Made by a program: the position numbers and the translations under genes. A DNA stretch of 64,000 bases from Pseudomonas sp. Gutcm_11s (GTDB lineage: Bacteria; Pseudomonadota; Gammaproteobacteria; Pseudomonadales; Pseudomonadaceae): assembly GCF_028649395.1 (NCBI RefSeq), contig NZ_JAQSUW010000014.1, positions 371,131-435,130 on the forward strand. The letters run 5' to 3'. Of the stretch, positions 31,022 through 39,065 are shown in pieces (position 1 is the stretch's first letter; every line of letters begins with the position of its first letter). The notes beneath the pieces were generated by a model that saw nothing but the letters and a program-made list of their open reading frames with translations, was not told the origin of the DNA and did not search any database.

Positions 31022-31815
31022 TCGAATACCGTGGTGGTCTGGCGACTCAGGGCCAGCAGTTGGCCGTCCGGAGTCCACAGGCGAGCCGCGATATGGCCAT
31101 AGCCGTCGAGAGCATGCTCGATCTCGGCGCGGTACAGGCACCAGTCATGGGTAGTCAGCTCAGGGATCGGGTGAACGAACTCGATGGTCCAGGTCAGCGA
31201 GCTGCCAGGAGCCGGCTTGCTCAGGTGCGCCAGCACTGCCGGCGGCCAGGCATCGACCAGTGCCAGAAGGTGAGCCTCGGTGACCTTGTCGTGGCTCACA
31301 TCGCTGCGCAGGCGCACCCAGCCGCCCATGTGGCGTGACGGGTTGTTGGAGAACGGCATACCACCCTCGCCCCAGCGCATGGCCAGGAAGCGAGTGAACT
31401 CTGGCGTGACACCCGCCACATAGGGCAGCTCCTGGCACTCCTCCACGGCCCTCATCGCCGGGGCCGGCTCTGCAGCCACGCGAATCGACGACTCGCGGGA
31501 AGCACCGAAGCTGCCCTGCGCCATGGCCACCACCGCGCCGTTCTGCATCGCGCGACCGACCACCTGCACGACCGACTTGCCCTCGCGCAGCACCTCCACC
31601 TCGAACGCCACCGCCTCGCCCATCAGCATGGGACCGACGAAGGTGATGGACAGCGAGCGCACCGGTCGTCCTGCCGGGACCTTGAGGCGCATGGCTTCAA
31701 AGACCATGGCCGCCACCAGGCCGCCGAAGGTGGCACGGCCCTGGCCCCACAGGCCTGGAACGACGACGTGTTGCGGATGGGTATGCACCGCGTGGATCAG
31801 TTCAGCGAAGGTCAT
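31018..31815 (-). CDS. Acyl-CoA thioesterase, double hotdog
   Basis: The 265-residue protein resembles the TesB-like/4HBT_3 family with two hotdog halves. The first contains [14 protein letters not shown] and the second begins near [10 protein letters not shown]. The catalytic details cannot be assigned by eye. AAGGAGA lies before the start. It is expected to hydrolyse acyl-CoA in the cytoplasm. The 133 bases between it and the TgpA gene show no clear element. Confidence 0.82.
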   Translation of the reverse strand: MTFAELIHAVHTHPQHVVVPGLWGQGRATFGGLVAAMVFEAMRLKVPAGRPVRSLSITFVGPMLMGEAVAFEVEVLREGKSVVQVVGRAMQNGAVVAMAQGSFGASRESSIRVAAEPAPAMRAVEECQELPYVAGVTPEFTRFLAMRWGEGGMPFSNNPSRHMGGWVRLRSDVSHDKVTEAHLLALVDAWPPAVLAHLSKPAPGSSLTWTIEFVHPIPELTTHDWCLYRAEIEHALDGYGHIAARLWTPDGQLLALSRQTTTVFD

Positions 31816-31948
31816 GCGTAATCTCCTTTCATACAGACTGAAGCTTAGAGAAAAGCATGCGCTGGCGGGAGAGACTGAGCTGCCAATTCAGCGGCGATAT
31901 TGCCGATCATTCGGCTCTGCTACACGGCCTGCAGCGGAAACACAGGAT

Positions 31949-33946
31949 CTAGCGGCGCGTACCGCGCCAGGGCAGCTCGCGGCGTAGCTGGCGCAGCAGC
32001 TGACGCAGTTGCTGGGGTGAACAGGCCTGCCCAGCATAACGCTGAGCCTCGAAGGCGTCGGCAAAGGCCGCAATTGCCGGGCCATGCAGCGGCATCAGCG
32101 CAGCTGCTCGCTCGGCGAAGGCCCGAACGCCCTCCCCCTTGTCGCGCCGCAAGCCATGACGCAATAGCAGCGATTCATAGCTGCGCAGCAGACGCTGTTG
32201 CGGGTCACGCTCACGCTTCCAGGGTTTGAACAGCCAAAGGGCAAGCAGGCCCAGCAGCAGGCCACCACCGCCTACGATGGCCAGCGCCAGGCGACTCCAG
32301 TCGAGAGTACCGAACCAGCGCTGCAGCAGCCCAAGCTGCTGCTCGCTGCGATAACCAAGTACCCAGCGCTGCCAGTTGTAGTTGATGTTGTCCCAGGCCA
32401 GGCGCAGCTCGTTGATCCACCCCACCTTGCGATAGCGCAGTGGCGAGAAGGGGGAATCCTCGAGGAAGCTCTCGTCGGCGGAAAATGCATCCTGCGCGCC
32501 CAGATCGATACGTTCGGGGGCCACCTGGAAAGTTGGATCGACACTGACCCAGCCCTTGCCTTCCTGCCAATATTCGACCCACGCGTGCGCATCCAGCTGT
32601 CGAACCGATAGGTAATTTCCGGCGGCGTTCAGCTCTCCGCCCTGATAGCCGGCAACGACCCGTGAGGGAATACCGGCAGCTCGCAATATGAAGACCATGG
32701 CTCCGGCGTAATGCGCGCAAAAGCCCTGGCGGGTCTGGAAGAGAAAGTCATCGATGCTGTCCGCCCCCAGCTGCGGCGGTTTCAAGGTGTAGCCATACGG
32801 CTCGCGATTGAAGTGCTGAAGCACGGTACCGACCAGCTCTGCCGGGCTGGCATGCTCGCGCTTGAGCTGCTGCGCCCATTCCCGGCTCCGTGGGTCACCC
32901 AACTCCGGGAGCTGCAACGTGCGACGGCGAATCGTCTCGGGAAGATCCAGCTCACGTAGCGCCTGGGGCCATGATTGCGCGCGGTACATCAGGCTCTGCG
33001 TCACTGGCCGACGCGACTCCAGGCGGAAATCGTTCCTCTGCACTATGTCAGGCTCGTTGATTCGCCCCACATCCAGAGCAAATAGCCACGGCTTGCCACT
33101 GGGCTGCATAACGATGCTGTAGTTCAACGACTCCCCACGCCCTGACCATGCTGGCTTGCCCCACTGCTGGGCACCTCGGGACTGGGACCAGCGCCGGCCA
33201 TCGAAGTACTCCAGCGTCAATGCACGCCAGTACAGCTCGCTGCGCTCGGGCATTGCACCGTCAAAACTGGCACGAAAAGCCAGGGCTGGAGAACGACTCA
33301 GCTCCGCGATATCCGCAGGCGCCATGCTATCGGAAAGACCGGTCGTGCCTTGTTGTGGATTGGGCAGGCTCCATAGCGGCCCCAAGCGCGGAAAGAACAG
33401 GAACATCAGGAGCATCAAGGGAACGGCTTGTAGCATCATCGATGCTGCAAGCTTCACTGTCGCTGCCGGACGCCCGCCCATGCTGCTCTGCTGCATGCCG
33501 ATCAACGCGGCAAGCAGCGCGGTTACCGGAAACAGGCTGTACAGCGCCGACAACAGGCCATCGTCAAAGAGATAACCGGTCACCACCACGAAGAAGCCGA
33601 GGAAGATCAACAGCAATGCGTCCCGTCGGCTGCGCAACTCCACCAGTTTGAGAATGAAGGTTGCGACCAGCAGCAGAACCCCGCCATCCAGGCCAATCAG
33701 GCTGCCTACCGAAAGGAATGCAGCAGCACCGGTAACAATCAGAAGCCCAATGCGCTCGATCTTCGTCGGGAACCGCGCCCGCATGCGGAACACCTGTACC
33801 CGCCAGCCGGCACAGAGCAGCCACAGCCCGGCGATCCAGAATGGCAGGTGCAGCAGATGCGGCAGTATCACCAGCACCTGAGCCACCAGCAGCCAGGTCA
33901 GGGCGATCCGCGGAATTGGCTGGCTGACCGACTGCGCCGCGCTCAT
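31949..33946 (-). CDS. tgpA: Membrane transglutaminase-like protein TgpA
   Basis: The 665-residue protein has about six N-terminal membrane helices (to about residue 190). A periplasmic transglutaminase-like domain follows with a full triad: C410 in GFCAHY, H454 in DAHAWVEYW and D470 in VDPT. A final helix near residue 555 precedes a cytoplasmic tail. TgpA is essential or important in P. aeruginosa and has transglutaminase activity, but its target is unknown. The start overlaps the DUF58 gene stop (ATGA), so the MoxR, DUF58 and TgpA genes form one operon. Confidence 0.92.
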   Translation of the reverse strand: MSAAQSVSQPIPRIALTWLLVAQVLVILPHLLHLPFWIAGLWLLCAGWRVQVFRMRARFPTKIERIGLLIVTGAAAFLSVGSLIGLDGGVLLLVATFILKLVELRSRRDALLLIFLGFFVVVTGYLFDDGLLSALYSLFPVTALLAALIGMQQSSMGGRPAATVKLAASMMLQAVPLMLLMFLFFPRLGPLWSLPNPQQGTTGLSDSMAPADIAELSRSPALAFRASFDGAMPERSELYWRALTLEYFDGRRWSQSRGAQQWGKPAWSGRGESLNYSIVMQPSGKPWLFALDVGRINEPDIVQRNDFRLESRRPVTQSLMYRAQSWPQALRELDLPETIRRRTLQLPELGDPRSREWAQQLKREHASPAELVGTVLQHFNREPYGYTLKPPQLGADSIDDFLFQTRQGFCAHYAGAMVFILRAAGIPSRVVAGYQGGELNAAGNYLSVRQLDAHAWVEYWQEGKGWVSVDPTFQVAPERIDLGAQDAFSADESFLEDSPFSPLRYRKVGWINELRLAWDNINYNWQRWVLGYRSEQQLGLLQRWFGTLDWSRLALAIVGGGGLLLGLLALWLFKPWKRERDPQQRLLRSYESLLLRHGLRRDKGEGVRAFAERAAALMPLHGPAIAAFADAFEAQRYAGQACSPQQLRQLLRQLRRELPWRGTRR

Positions 33947-34902
33947 GGCCGCTCCCCATACAGAGCCAGGGCGCGCAGGCAGGCCTCGCGGTGTCCCTGG
34001 CCGAAGTCCGGTACCAGCTCCACACCAGGCAGGCGCAAACCATAGGGCTGCTGACGGTCATCCAGCTGCAGTACCCAGTAGCACAGACGCGACAGGCGCT
34101 CCTCGACATTGCCGCTGAGCACCTGGAAGTCCAGCCACAAGTCACGCCCGGCTAGCGCGGCGAAATCCTTGACCAGCAGGCCCTGCCCTCGCGAGAACGC
34201 CTTCCAGTGCAGGCGCCGCTTCGAATCACCCGGCTGATAGGTGCGCAGGCCCTGGTAATCGTCTGCCCCATGGCCCGTGGCCCGGCGGCCTTCATCTTCC
34301 TCGTCGGCAACGCCATCCGCGGCCAGCGGCAGGTCGCCCTCCAGTGGGCGCGGGTACACCAGCACGGCCTGGTCCAGGTCGACCCAGCTCCAGGCCACCA
34401 GGATGCCCAGCGGGAAATGGCTCTCCACGCGCATGCGCTCGGGCCTTAGCCAGCCACGCCGAGTGGCCGTCAGGGTCAGCTCACACTCGCGCAGGCCATC
34501 GGCCGGCACATCCGCGACCTGCAACGCCTGCGGCGGCCAACCAAGGCCGATGGCCATATGGGTGCGGCCGTCGCTTTCCAGGCGTACCCGAAAACGCGCC
34601 TGCTCACCGACGAAGACTGCGCCACTGACGCCGGCTTTGAGAATGAGCCCGGCGAAGTTGCGATAGGTGTGCAGAATGGCGACCACGAACACCGCCGCCA
34701 GCAGAAAAGTCAGGCCATAGGCCAGGCTGTTTTCATAGTTGATGCCGGCCAGCAGCATCAGCACCAGTACCACAGTGAAGGCCGCGCCAACCCGGTCGGG
34801 CATGATGAAGATGCGCTTCTGGTCGAGCTGTACCTGGGCGGCAGCCGGAATGCGCAGCACCACCCAGCGCCGCCAGCGCGCCTTGAACGAGGTCGGCAGC
34901 AT
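33943..34902 (-). CDS. DUF58 domain protein
   Basis: The 319-residue protein (start MLPTSFKARWRRW) has two close membrane helices near residues 28-65. A beta-rich section follows, and then the DUF58 core with DDYQGLRTYQPGDSKRRLHWKAFSR. DUF58 resembles a von Willebrand A fold. It overlaps both neighbours (TGATG with moxR, ATGA with tgpA), so the three products are probably made in concert and act as a complex. Confidence 0.9.
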   Translation of the reverse strand: MLPTSFKARWRRWVVLRIPAAAQVQLDQKRIFIMPDRVGAAFTVVLVLMLLAGINYENSLAYGLTFLLAAVFVVAILHTYRNFAGLILKAGVSGAVFVGEQARFRVRLESDGRTHMAIGLGWPPQALQVADVPADGLRECELTLTATRRGWLRPERMRVESHFPLGILVAWSWVDLDQAVLVYPRPLEGDLPLAADGVADEEDEGRRATGHGADDYQGLRTYQPGDSKRRLHWKAFSRGQGLLVKDFAALAGRDLWLDFQVLSGNVEERLSRLCYWVLQLDDRQQPYGLRLPGVELVPDFGQGHREACLRALALYGERP

Positions 34903-35819
34903 CACACCGCCGCGACTTCGCGCAGCAGCCACTGCACCAGCGCACCGCCACCGTGGCCGGTAGGGTCGGCACGCTCGCGCAGGCGATGGCCAACCACCGA
35001 AGGCAGCACCGCCTGCACATCCTCGGGAATCACGTAGTCACGATTGGCCAGGAAAGCCCAGGCACGAGCTGCAGCCAGCAGCGCCAGGCTGGCACGTGGC
35101 GACAGTCCCCAGGCGAACTGCGGTTCGCTGCGGGTCGCCTCGACCAGGCGCAGCACATAGTCGACCAGCGCGTCACTGGTACGCACCTGTGGAATCAGTT
35201 CCTGGATGGCCGCTAGCTCGGCATGACCGAGGATCGGTTCCAGACGCGGCAGGATTTCCCGACGCGCCTCGCCCAGCAGCAACGCACGCTCGGCGGCGCG
35301 GGCCGGGTAGCCCAGCGACAGGCGCATGAGGAAGCGATCCAGCTGCGACTCCGGCAAGGCGAAGGTGCCGCCGGAACTCACCGGATTCTGTGTGGCGATA
35401 ACGAAGAATGGCTCCGGCAGTGGCCGGGTGGCGCCCTCGATGGTCACCTGGCCCTCCTCCATGGCCTCCAGCAGCGCGCTCTGGCTCTTCGGCGTGGCAC
35501 GGTTTATCTCGTCGGCCAGGACCAGCTCGGCGAAGATCGGCCCGGGATGAAAGACGAACTGCCCGCTGTCCTTATCAAACACCGAAGTGCCGAGGATGTC
35601 GCCGGGCAGTAGGTCGGAGGTGAACTGGATGCGCTGGAAGCTCAAGCCCAGCACGCGCGCCAGGGCATGGCTGAGCGTGGTCTTGCCCATGCCGGGCAGG
35701 TCTTCGATCAACAGGTGCCCGCGGGCCAGGAGGCAGGTCAGCGCCAGGCGTACCTGCGGCTCCTTGCCCAGCAGTACCTGATTGACCTCATGCAGTACCG
35801 CATCCAGTTTCGTCCGCAT
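34902..35819 (-). CDS. MoxR-family AAA+ ATPase
   Basis: This 305-residue AAA+ protein has Walker A EDLPGMGKTT, Walker B LVLADEINRA and sensor 1 VIATQNPVSSGG. AGGAG lies 6 bases before the ATG at 35819. MoxR ATPases act as chaperones that load or remodel proteins, often with von Willebrand-type partners such as the DUF58 protein encoded next. First gene of the MoxR-DUF58-TgpA operon. No clear promoter is visible in the 92 bases upstream. Confidence 0.93.
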   Translation of the reverse strand: MRTKLDAVLHEVNQVLLGKEPQVRLALTCLLARGHLLIEDLPGMGKTTLSHALARVLGLSFQRIQFTSDLLPGDILGTSVFDKDSGQFVFHPGPIFAELVLADEINRATPKSQSALLEAMEEGQVTIEGATRPLPEPFFVIATQNPVSSGGTFALPESQLDRFLMRLSLGYPARAAERALLLGEARREILPRLEPILGHAELAAIQELIPQVRTSDALVDYVLRLVEATRSEPQFAWGLSPRASLALLAAARAWAFLANRDYVIPEDVQAVLPSVVGHRLRERADPTGHGGGALVQWLLREVAAV

Positions 35820-35911
35820 CACTCGCTCCTGTTCCAATCAGTCGATGCTACTGGGCGCCGCCGCTCGGGCAAAGCATCAAGAAACAGTTGCTCACGAAAC
35901 TGTGCGACGGA

Positions 35912-36520
35912 TCAGCCTGGGCGCTGCATACGAAACACCTCGCAGGTGCGTGTGTATGCTGTGCCGCCGAGGCGCCCGACCAGATCCAGCTTGAGCGGGT
36001 CGATGCGCCCGTCAGCATCAAGCACCGTGTCGTCGACGTGCGCCAGCAGCACTTCGGCGAAGATCAGGTGGCAATTGGGTGCCTGCCGTGGATACGGCTG
36101 AACCTCGGCGACGCGGCACTCGAAGGCGATCGGCGCGCCCGCGACCCGAGGTGGCGCAACCCGCTGCGACGGCTGGCTGGCAATACCGCAGTGGGCGAAC
36201 TCGCTCTGCAAATGCGGCAGGTTGGCAGCCGTTGCGTTCATCGCCTCCGCCTGGGCCATGCTGACCAGCTGGATCACCAGCTCGCCCATGTCCTGGGCAT
36301 TGCACAAGGTGTCCTTGAGGCTGCCGTCGGCGCGATTGCCGACATTCACCATCAGGGTCGGCGGCTCATCACTGATCACCTGAAAGAAGCTGAACGGAGC
36401 CAGGTTGTCGATGCCATCGCGCGAGCGGGTGGAGACCCAGGCGATGGGTCTGGGAGTGACGGTGGAGGCCAGCCAGCGATAGGCCTCCAGCGCCGTAAGC
36501 CGAGAGAAGTCGAGTTGCAT
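35912..36520 (-). CDS. Flavin reductase-like / flavoredoxin-family protein
   Basis: This 202-residue FMN-binding split-barrel protein of the flavin reductase domain family (PF01613) has TPRPIAWVSTRSRDGIDNLAPFSFFQ near the N-terminus, the flavin-binding region. Substrate and electron donor are unknown. AGAGG lies upstream of the start. Confidence 0.85.
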   Translation of the reverse strand: MQLDFSRLTALEAYRWLASTVTPRPIAWVSTRSRDGIDNLAPFSFFQVISDEPPTLMVNVGNRADGSLKDTLCNAQDMGELVIQLVSMAQAEAMNATAANLPHLQSEFAHCGIASQPSQRVAPPRVAGAPIAFECRVAEVQPYPRQAPNCHLIFAEVLLAHVDDTVLDADGRIDPLKLDLVGRLGGTAYTRTCEVFRMQRPG

Positions 36521-36591
36521 AGCTACCTCTGATGCCGGCGGAAGGATGTACCGCCACCTACACTCCCCTCGCCATCGACAAGGAGATTCAC

Positions 36592-36912
36592 ATGATGAAA
36601 GCGCGCATTATCGCCGGCGCCGCCCTACTGGCCGGTCTGAGCGGCTGCATGAGCAACCAGGAGTTCATTGCCGCCAATCAGGATGCGGCGGTGAAAGCCG
36701 CCGTCGCCCGTGGCAGCTTCGAGCTGGATTGCAAGGATGTCACGCCATCCGTCCTCACCAGCAAGGTCGTTGCCTTGCGCTTCGGCTACGAGCGGACCGA
36801 ATACACCATCGGCATTGCCGGCTGCGGCAAGCGTACCGTGTACCTGACCTACTGCCTGGATCCGGAAACCTGCAACGCCATTGGCGACAGCAACCGAATC
36901 CACGATCAGTAG
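36592..36912 (+). CDS. Small lipoprotein of unknown function
   Basis: The 106-residue product has a lipoprotein signal with lipobox LSGC (cysteine near residue 19). It has four further cysteines (LDCKD, AGCGK, YCLDPETCN) that could form two disulfides in the periplasm. AAGGAG lies 7 bases before the ATG. I do not recognise the family. It is convergent with another small lipoprotein gene. Confidence 0.75.
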   Translation: MMKARIIAGAALLAGLSGCMSNQEFIAANQDAAVKAAVARGSFELDCKDVTPSVLTSKVVALRFGYERTEYTIGIAGCGKRTVYLTYCLDPETCNAIGDSNRIHDQ

Positions 36913-36921
36913 AGCCTTCGA

Positions 36922-37200
36922 TCAACGACCGGCGCGCGACTCACGAATGTAGAAGCGCGCCTTCTCGGCATTCTTGGTGCAGCTCTCGTAGCCCTCGAAC
37001 TGTTGCGAGGTCTTGGCGCCGGTCAGCAGGGTCACTGCCTTGGAGTAACTGACGGTGCCGGCGAAGCCTTCGGCCTTGGCCAGGTCCAGCTCGTGCCAGG
37101 CGGCGTTCGACTGGTTGGCGCAGCTGTCACGGTAGGCGGTCTTGGCCGCGCAACCGGTGAGGATCAGCAGTGCGGAGGCGAAGAGGACGATTTTTTTCAT
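36922..37200 (-). CDS. Small lipoprotein of unknown function
   Basis: The 92-residue product has signal MKKIVLFASALLILTGC, giving a clear lipobox. Two further cysteines (DSCAN, ESCTK) could pair. The mature part is short and mostly helical. AGGAG lies just upstream. It is not homologous by eye to the convergent lipoprotein 10 bases away. Confidence 0.78.
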   Translation of the reverse strand: MKKIVLFASALLILTGCAAKTAYRDSCANQSNAAWHELDLAKAEGFAGTVSYSKAVTLLTGAKTSQQFEGYESCTKNAEKARFYIRESRAGR

Positions 37201-37330
37201 GATTATTCTCCTGAAGACTGAGTCTGGTTGGACGCCAGCGCAGCGGCAAAGTGCCGATGGATTCTAGCAAAGCCTGCTTGGCTCGGCCGCTCTGGGCGGG
37301 TATGTTCGGGGCATCTTCAGGGGGAATGGC

Positions 37331-38347
37331 ATGAGCAAGAAAGTGGCCCTGGTACTGGGCTCTGGCGGTGCGCGCGGCTATGCGCACATCGGCGTGATCG
37401 AGGAACTGGAAGCGCGTGGCTACGAGATCGGCTGCATTGCCGGCTGTTCGATGGGCGCGGTAATCGGCGGCATCTATGCGGCCGGCAAGCTCAGCGAATA
37501 TCGCGAATGGACGGAGAGCCTGGACTACCTGGACGTGCTGCGCCTGCTCGACGTCAGCTTCCGCCTCGGCGCCATTCGCGGCGAGAAGGTGTTCGGCAAG
37601 ATCCACGAGATCGTCGGCGAGATCGACATCGAGCAACTGGCCATTCCCTACACCGCCGTCGCCACCGACCTCACCAACCAGCAGGAAATCTGGTTCCAGG
37701 AAGGCTGCCTGCACAAGGCCATGCGCGCCTCGGCAGCCATCCCCAGCCTGTTCACCCCGGTCATCCAGGGCTCACGCATGCTGGTCGACGGCGGCCTGCT
37801 CAACCCATTGCCGATTGTGCCGGTGGTGTCCAGCCACTGCGACCTGGTCGTGGCGGTCAACCTCAACTCACTGAACCAGAAGCACTACCAGCTGCCGGTG
37901 ATCGAACGCCCGGCAGCGATCAAGGGCAAGATCGACCAGTTGATGGGCTCGCTGAGCACCAAGCTGTCGTTCCTGCGCCGCGAAACTGATGAAGAGGAAG
38001 AAGGCGAACTGTTGGTCGAGAGCGAGGCGCCCAACCCCTGGCTGGACAACAGCCGCGTGGCCAAGGCAGATGTCGAGAGCGAAGCCTCGCCCAAATCGGC
38101 CAGCAACTCCCATGTGGTCGGCAACGTCGGTCCGGCCTCGCTACTGGAACTGGTCAACCAGAGTTTCGAGACCATGCAGACCTCGCTGGCGCAGTACAAG
38201 ATCGCCGGCTATCCGCCGGACATCCTGATCAACGTGCCCAAGCGGGTCTGCCGCTTCTTCGAGTTCCACAAGGCACCGGAGCTGATCCAGCTCGGCCGGC
38301 AGATCGCCGCCGACACCCTGGACAAGTACGAGCAGGAACATGCGTAG
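37331..38347 (+). CDS. Patatin-like phospholipase (RssA-like)
   Basis: The 338-residue protein has the patatin oxyanion segment GSGGARG (residues 10-16). The nucleophile elbow reads GCSMG (S40, a G-x-S-x-G form), and the catalytic aspartate is D153 in VDGG. It is a predicted serine lipid acyl hydrolase. There is no signal peptide, so it is likely cytoplasmic or membrane-associated. GGGGA lies upstream. A charged linker (DEEEEGELLVESE) follows the catalytic domain. Confidence 0.9.
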   Translation: MSKKVALVLGSGGARGYAHIGVIEELEARGYEIGCIAGCSMGAVIGGIYAAGKLSEYREWTESLDYLDVLRLLDVSFRLGAIRGEKVFGKIHEIVGEIDIEQLAIPYTAVATDLTNQQEIWFQEGCLHKAMRASAAIPSLFTPVIQGSRMLVDGGLLNPLPIVPVVSSHCDLVVAVNLNSLNQKHYQLPVIERPAAIKGKIDQLMGSLSTKLSFLRRETDEEEEGELLVESEAPNPWLDNSRVAKADVESEASPKSASNSHVVGNVGPASLLELVNQSFETMQTSLAQYKIAGYPPDILINVPKRVCRFFEFHKAPELIQLGRQIAADTLDKYEQEHA

Positions 38348-38368
38348 CGCCGGCTACGCTTCCGGCTC

Positions 38369-39061
38369 TCAGAGCTCCAGCAGGCGGTAGCCGACACCGG
38401 CCTCGGTGACGATGAAGCGCGGCGCCGCCGGGTCGTCGCCGAGCTTCTGCCGTAGATGCCCGACCACCACCCGCAGGTAATGGCTGTCCTCGACATGGGT
38501 TGGCCCCCAGATGTCCTTGAGCAGCTGTTGCTGGGTCACCACCCGGCCCAGATGCCGCGCGAGCATCGCCAGCACCGCGTACTCCTTGCGCGTCAGCGCC
38601 ACCTCGGCGCCCTCCAGCGTCACCCGCCGATAGGCGAAGTCCACCTGCAACGAGCCGCTATGGGCGGAGGCTTCCTGCGGTTCGCCACCATTGCCCTGGC
38701 GCAGCAGCGCGCGCACCCGGGCGAGGAATTCCTGGATACCGAAGGGCTTGGTCACGTAGTCGTTGGCGCCACCGTCCAGGGCCTTGACCTTCTCGCCCTC
38801 GCTGGCACGCACCGAGAGCACCAGTACCGGCACCTGCGACCACTCGCGCAGCTCACTCAGCACCTGCTGGCCATCCATGTCCGGTAGGCCGAGGTCGAGT
38901 ACCACCAGGTCCGGGCGCTCCAGCGCCGCCTGGGCCAGGCCATCGCTGCCGTTGCCCGCCTCCAGCACTCGATAGCCATGGGCGCTGAGGCTGATGCGCA
39001 GGAACTTGCGGATCTGCGCCTCGTCGTCGATCACCAGGATGGTGGTTGCGGTGTTCGCCAT
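38369..39061 (-). CDS. kdpE: KDP operon response regulator KdpE
   Basis: This 230-residue OmpR-type regulator has an acidic pocket in VIDDE, phospho-acceptor D56 in VVLDLGLP and a C-terminal winged helix (KEYAVLAMLARHLG). The ATG at 39061 lies 4 bases after the kdpD stop. It activates kdpFABC under K+ limitation or osmotic upshift. It converges on the patatin gene across 21 bases. Confidence 0.95.
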   Translation of the reverse strand: MANTATTILVIDDEAQIRKFLRISLSAHGYRVLEAGNGSDGLAQAALERPDLVVLDLGLPDMDGQQVLSELREWSQVPVLVLSVRASEGEKVKALDGGANDYVTKPFGIQEFLARVRALLRQGNGGEPQEASAHSGSLQVDFAYRRVTLEGAEVALTRKEYAVLAMLARHLGRVVTQQQLLKDIWGPTHVEDSHYLRVVVGHLRQKLGDDPAAPRFIVTEAGVGYRLLEL

Positions 39062-39065
39062 CGCC

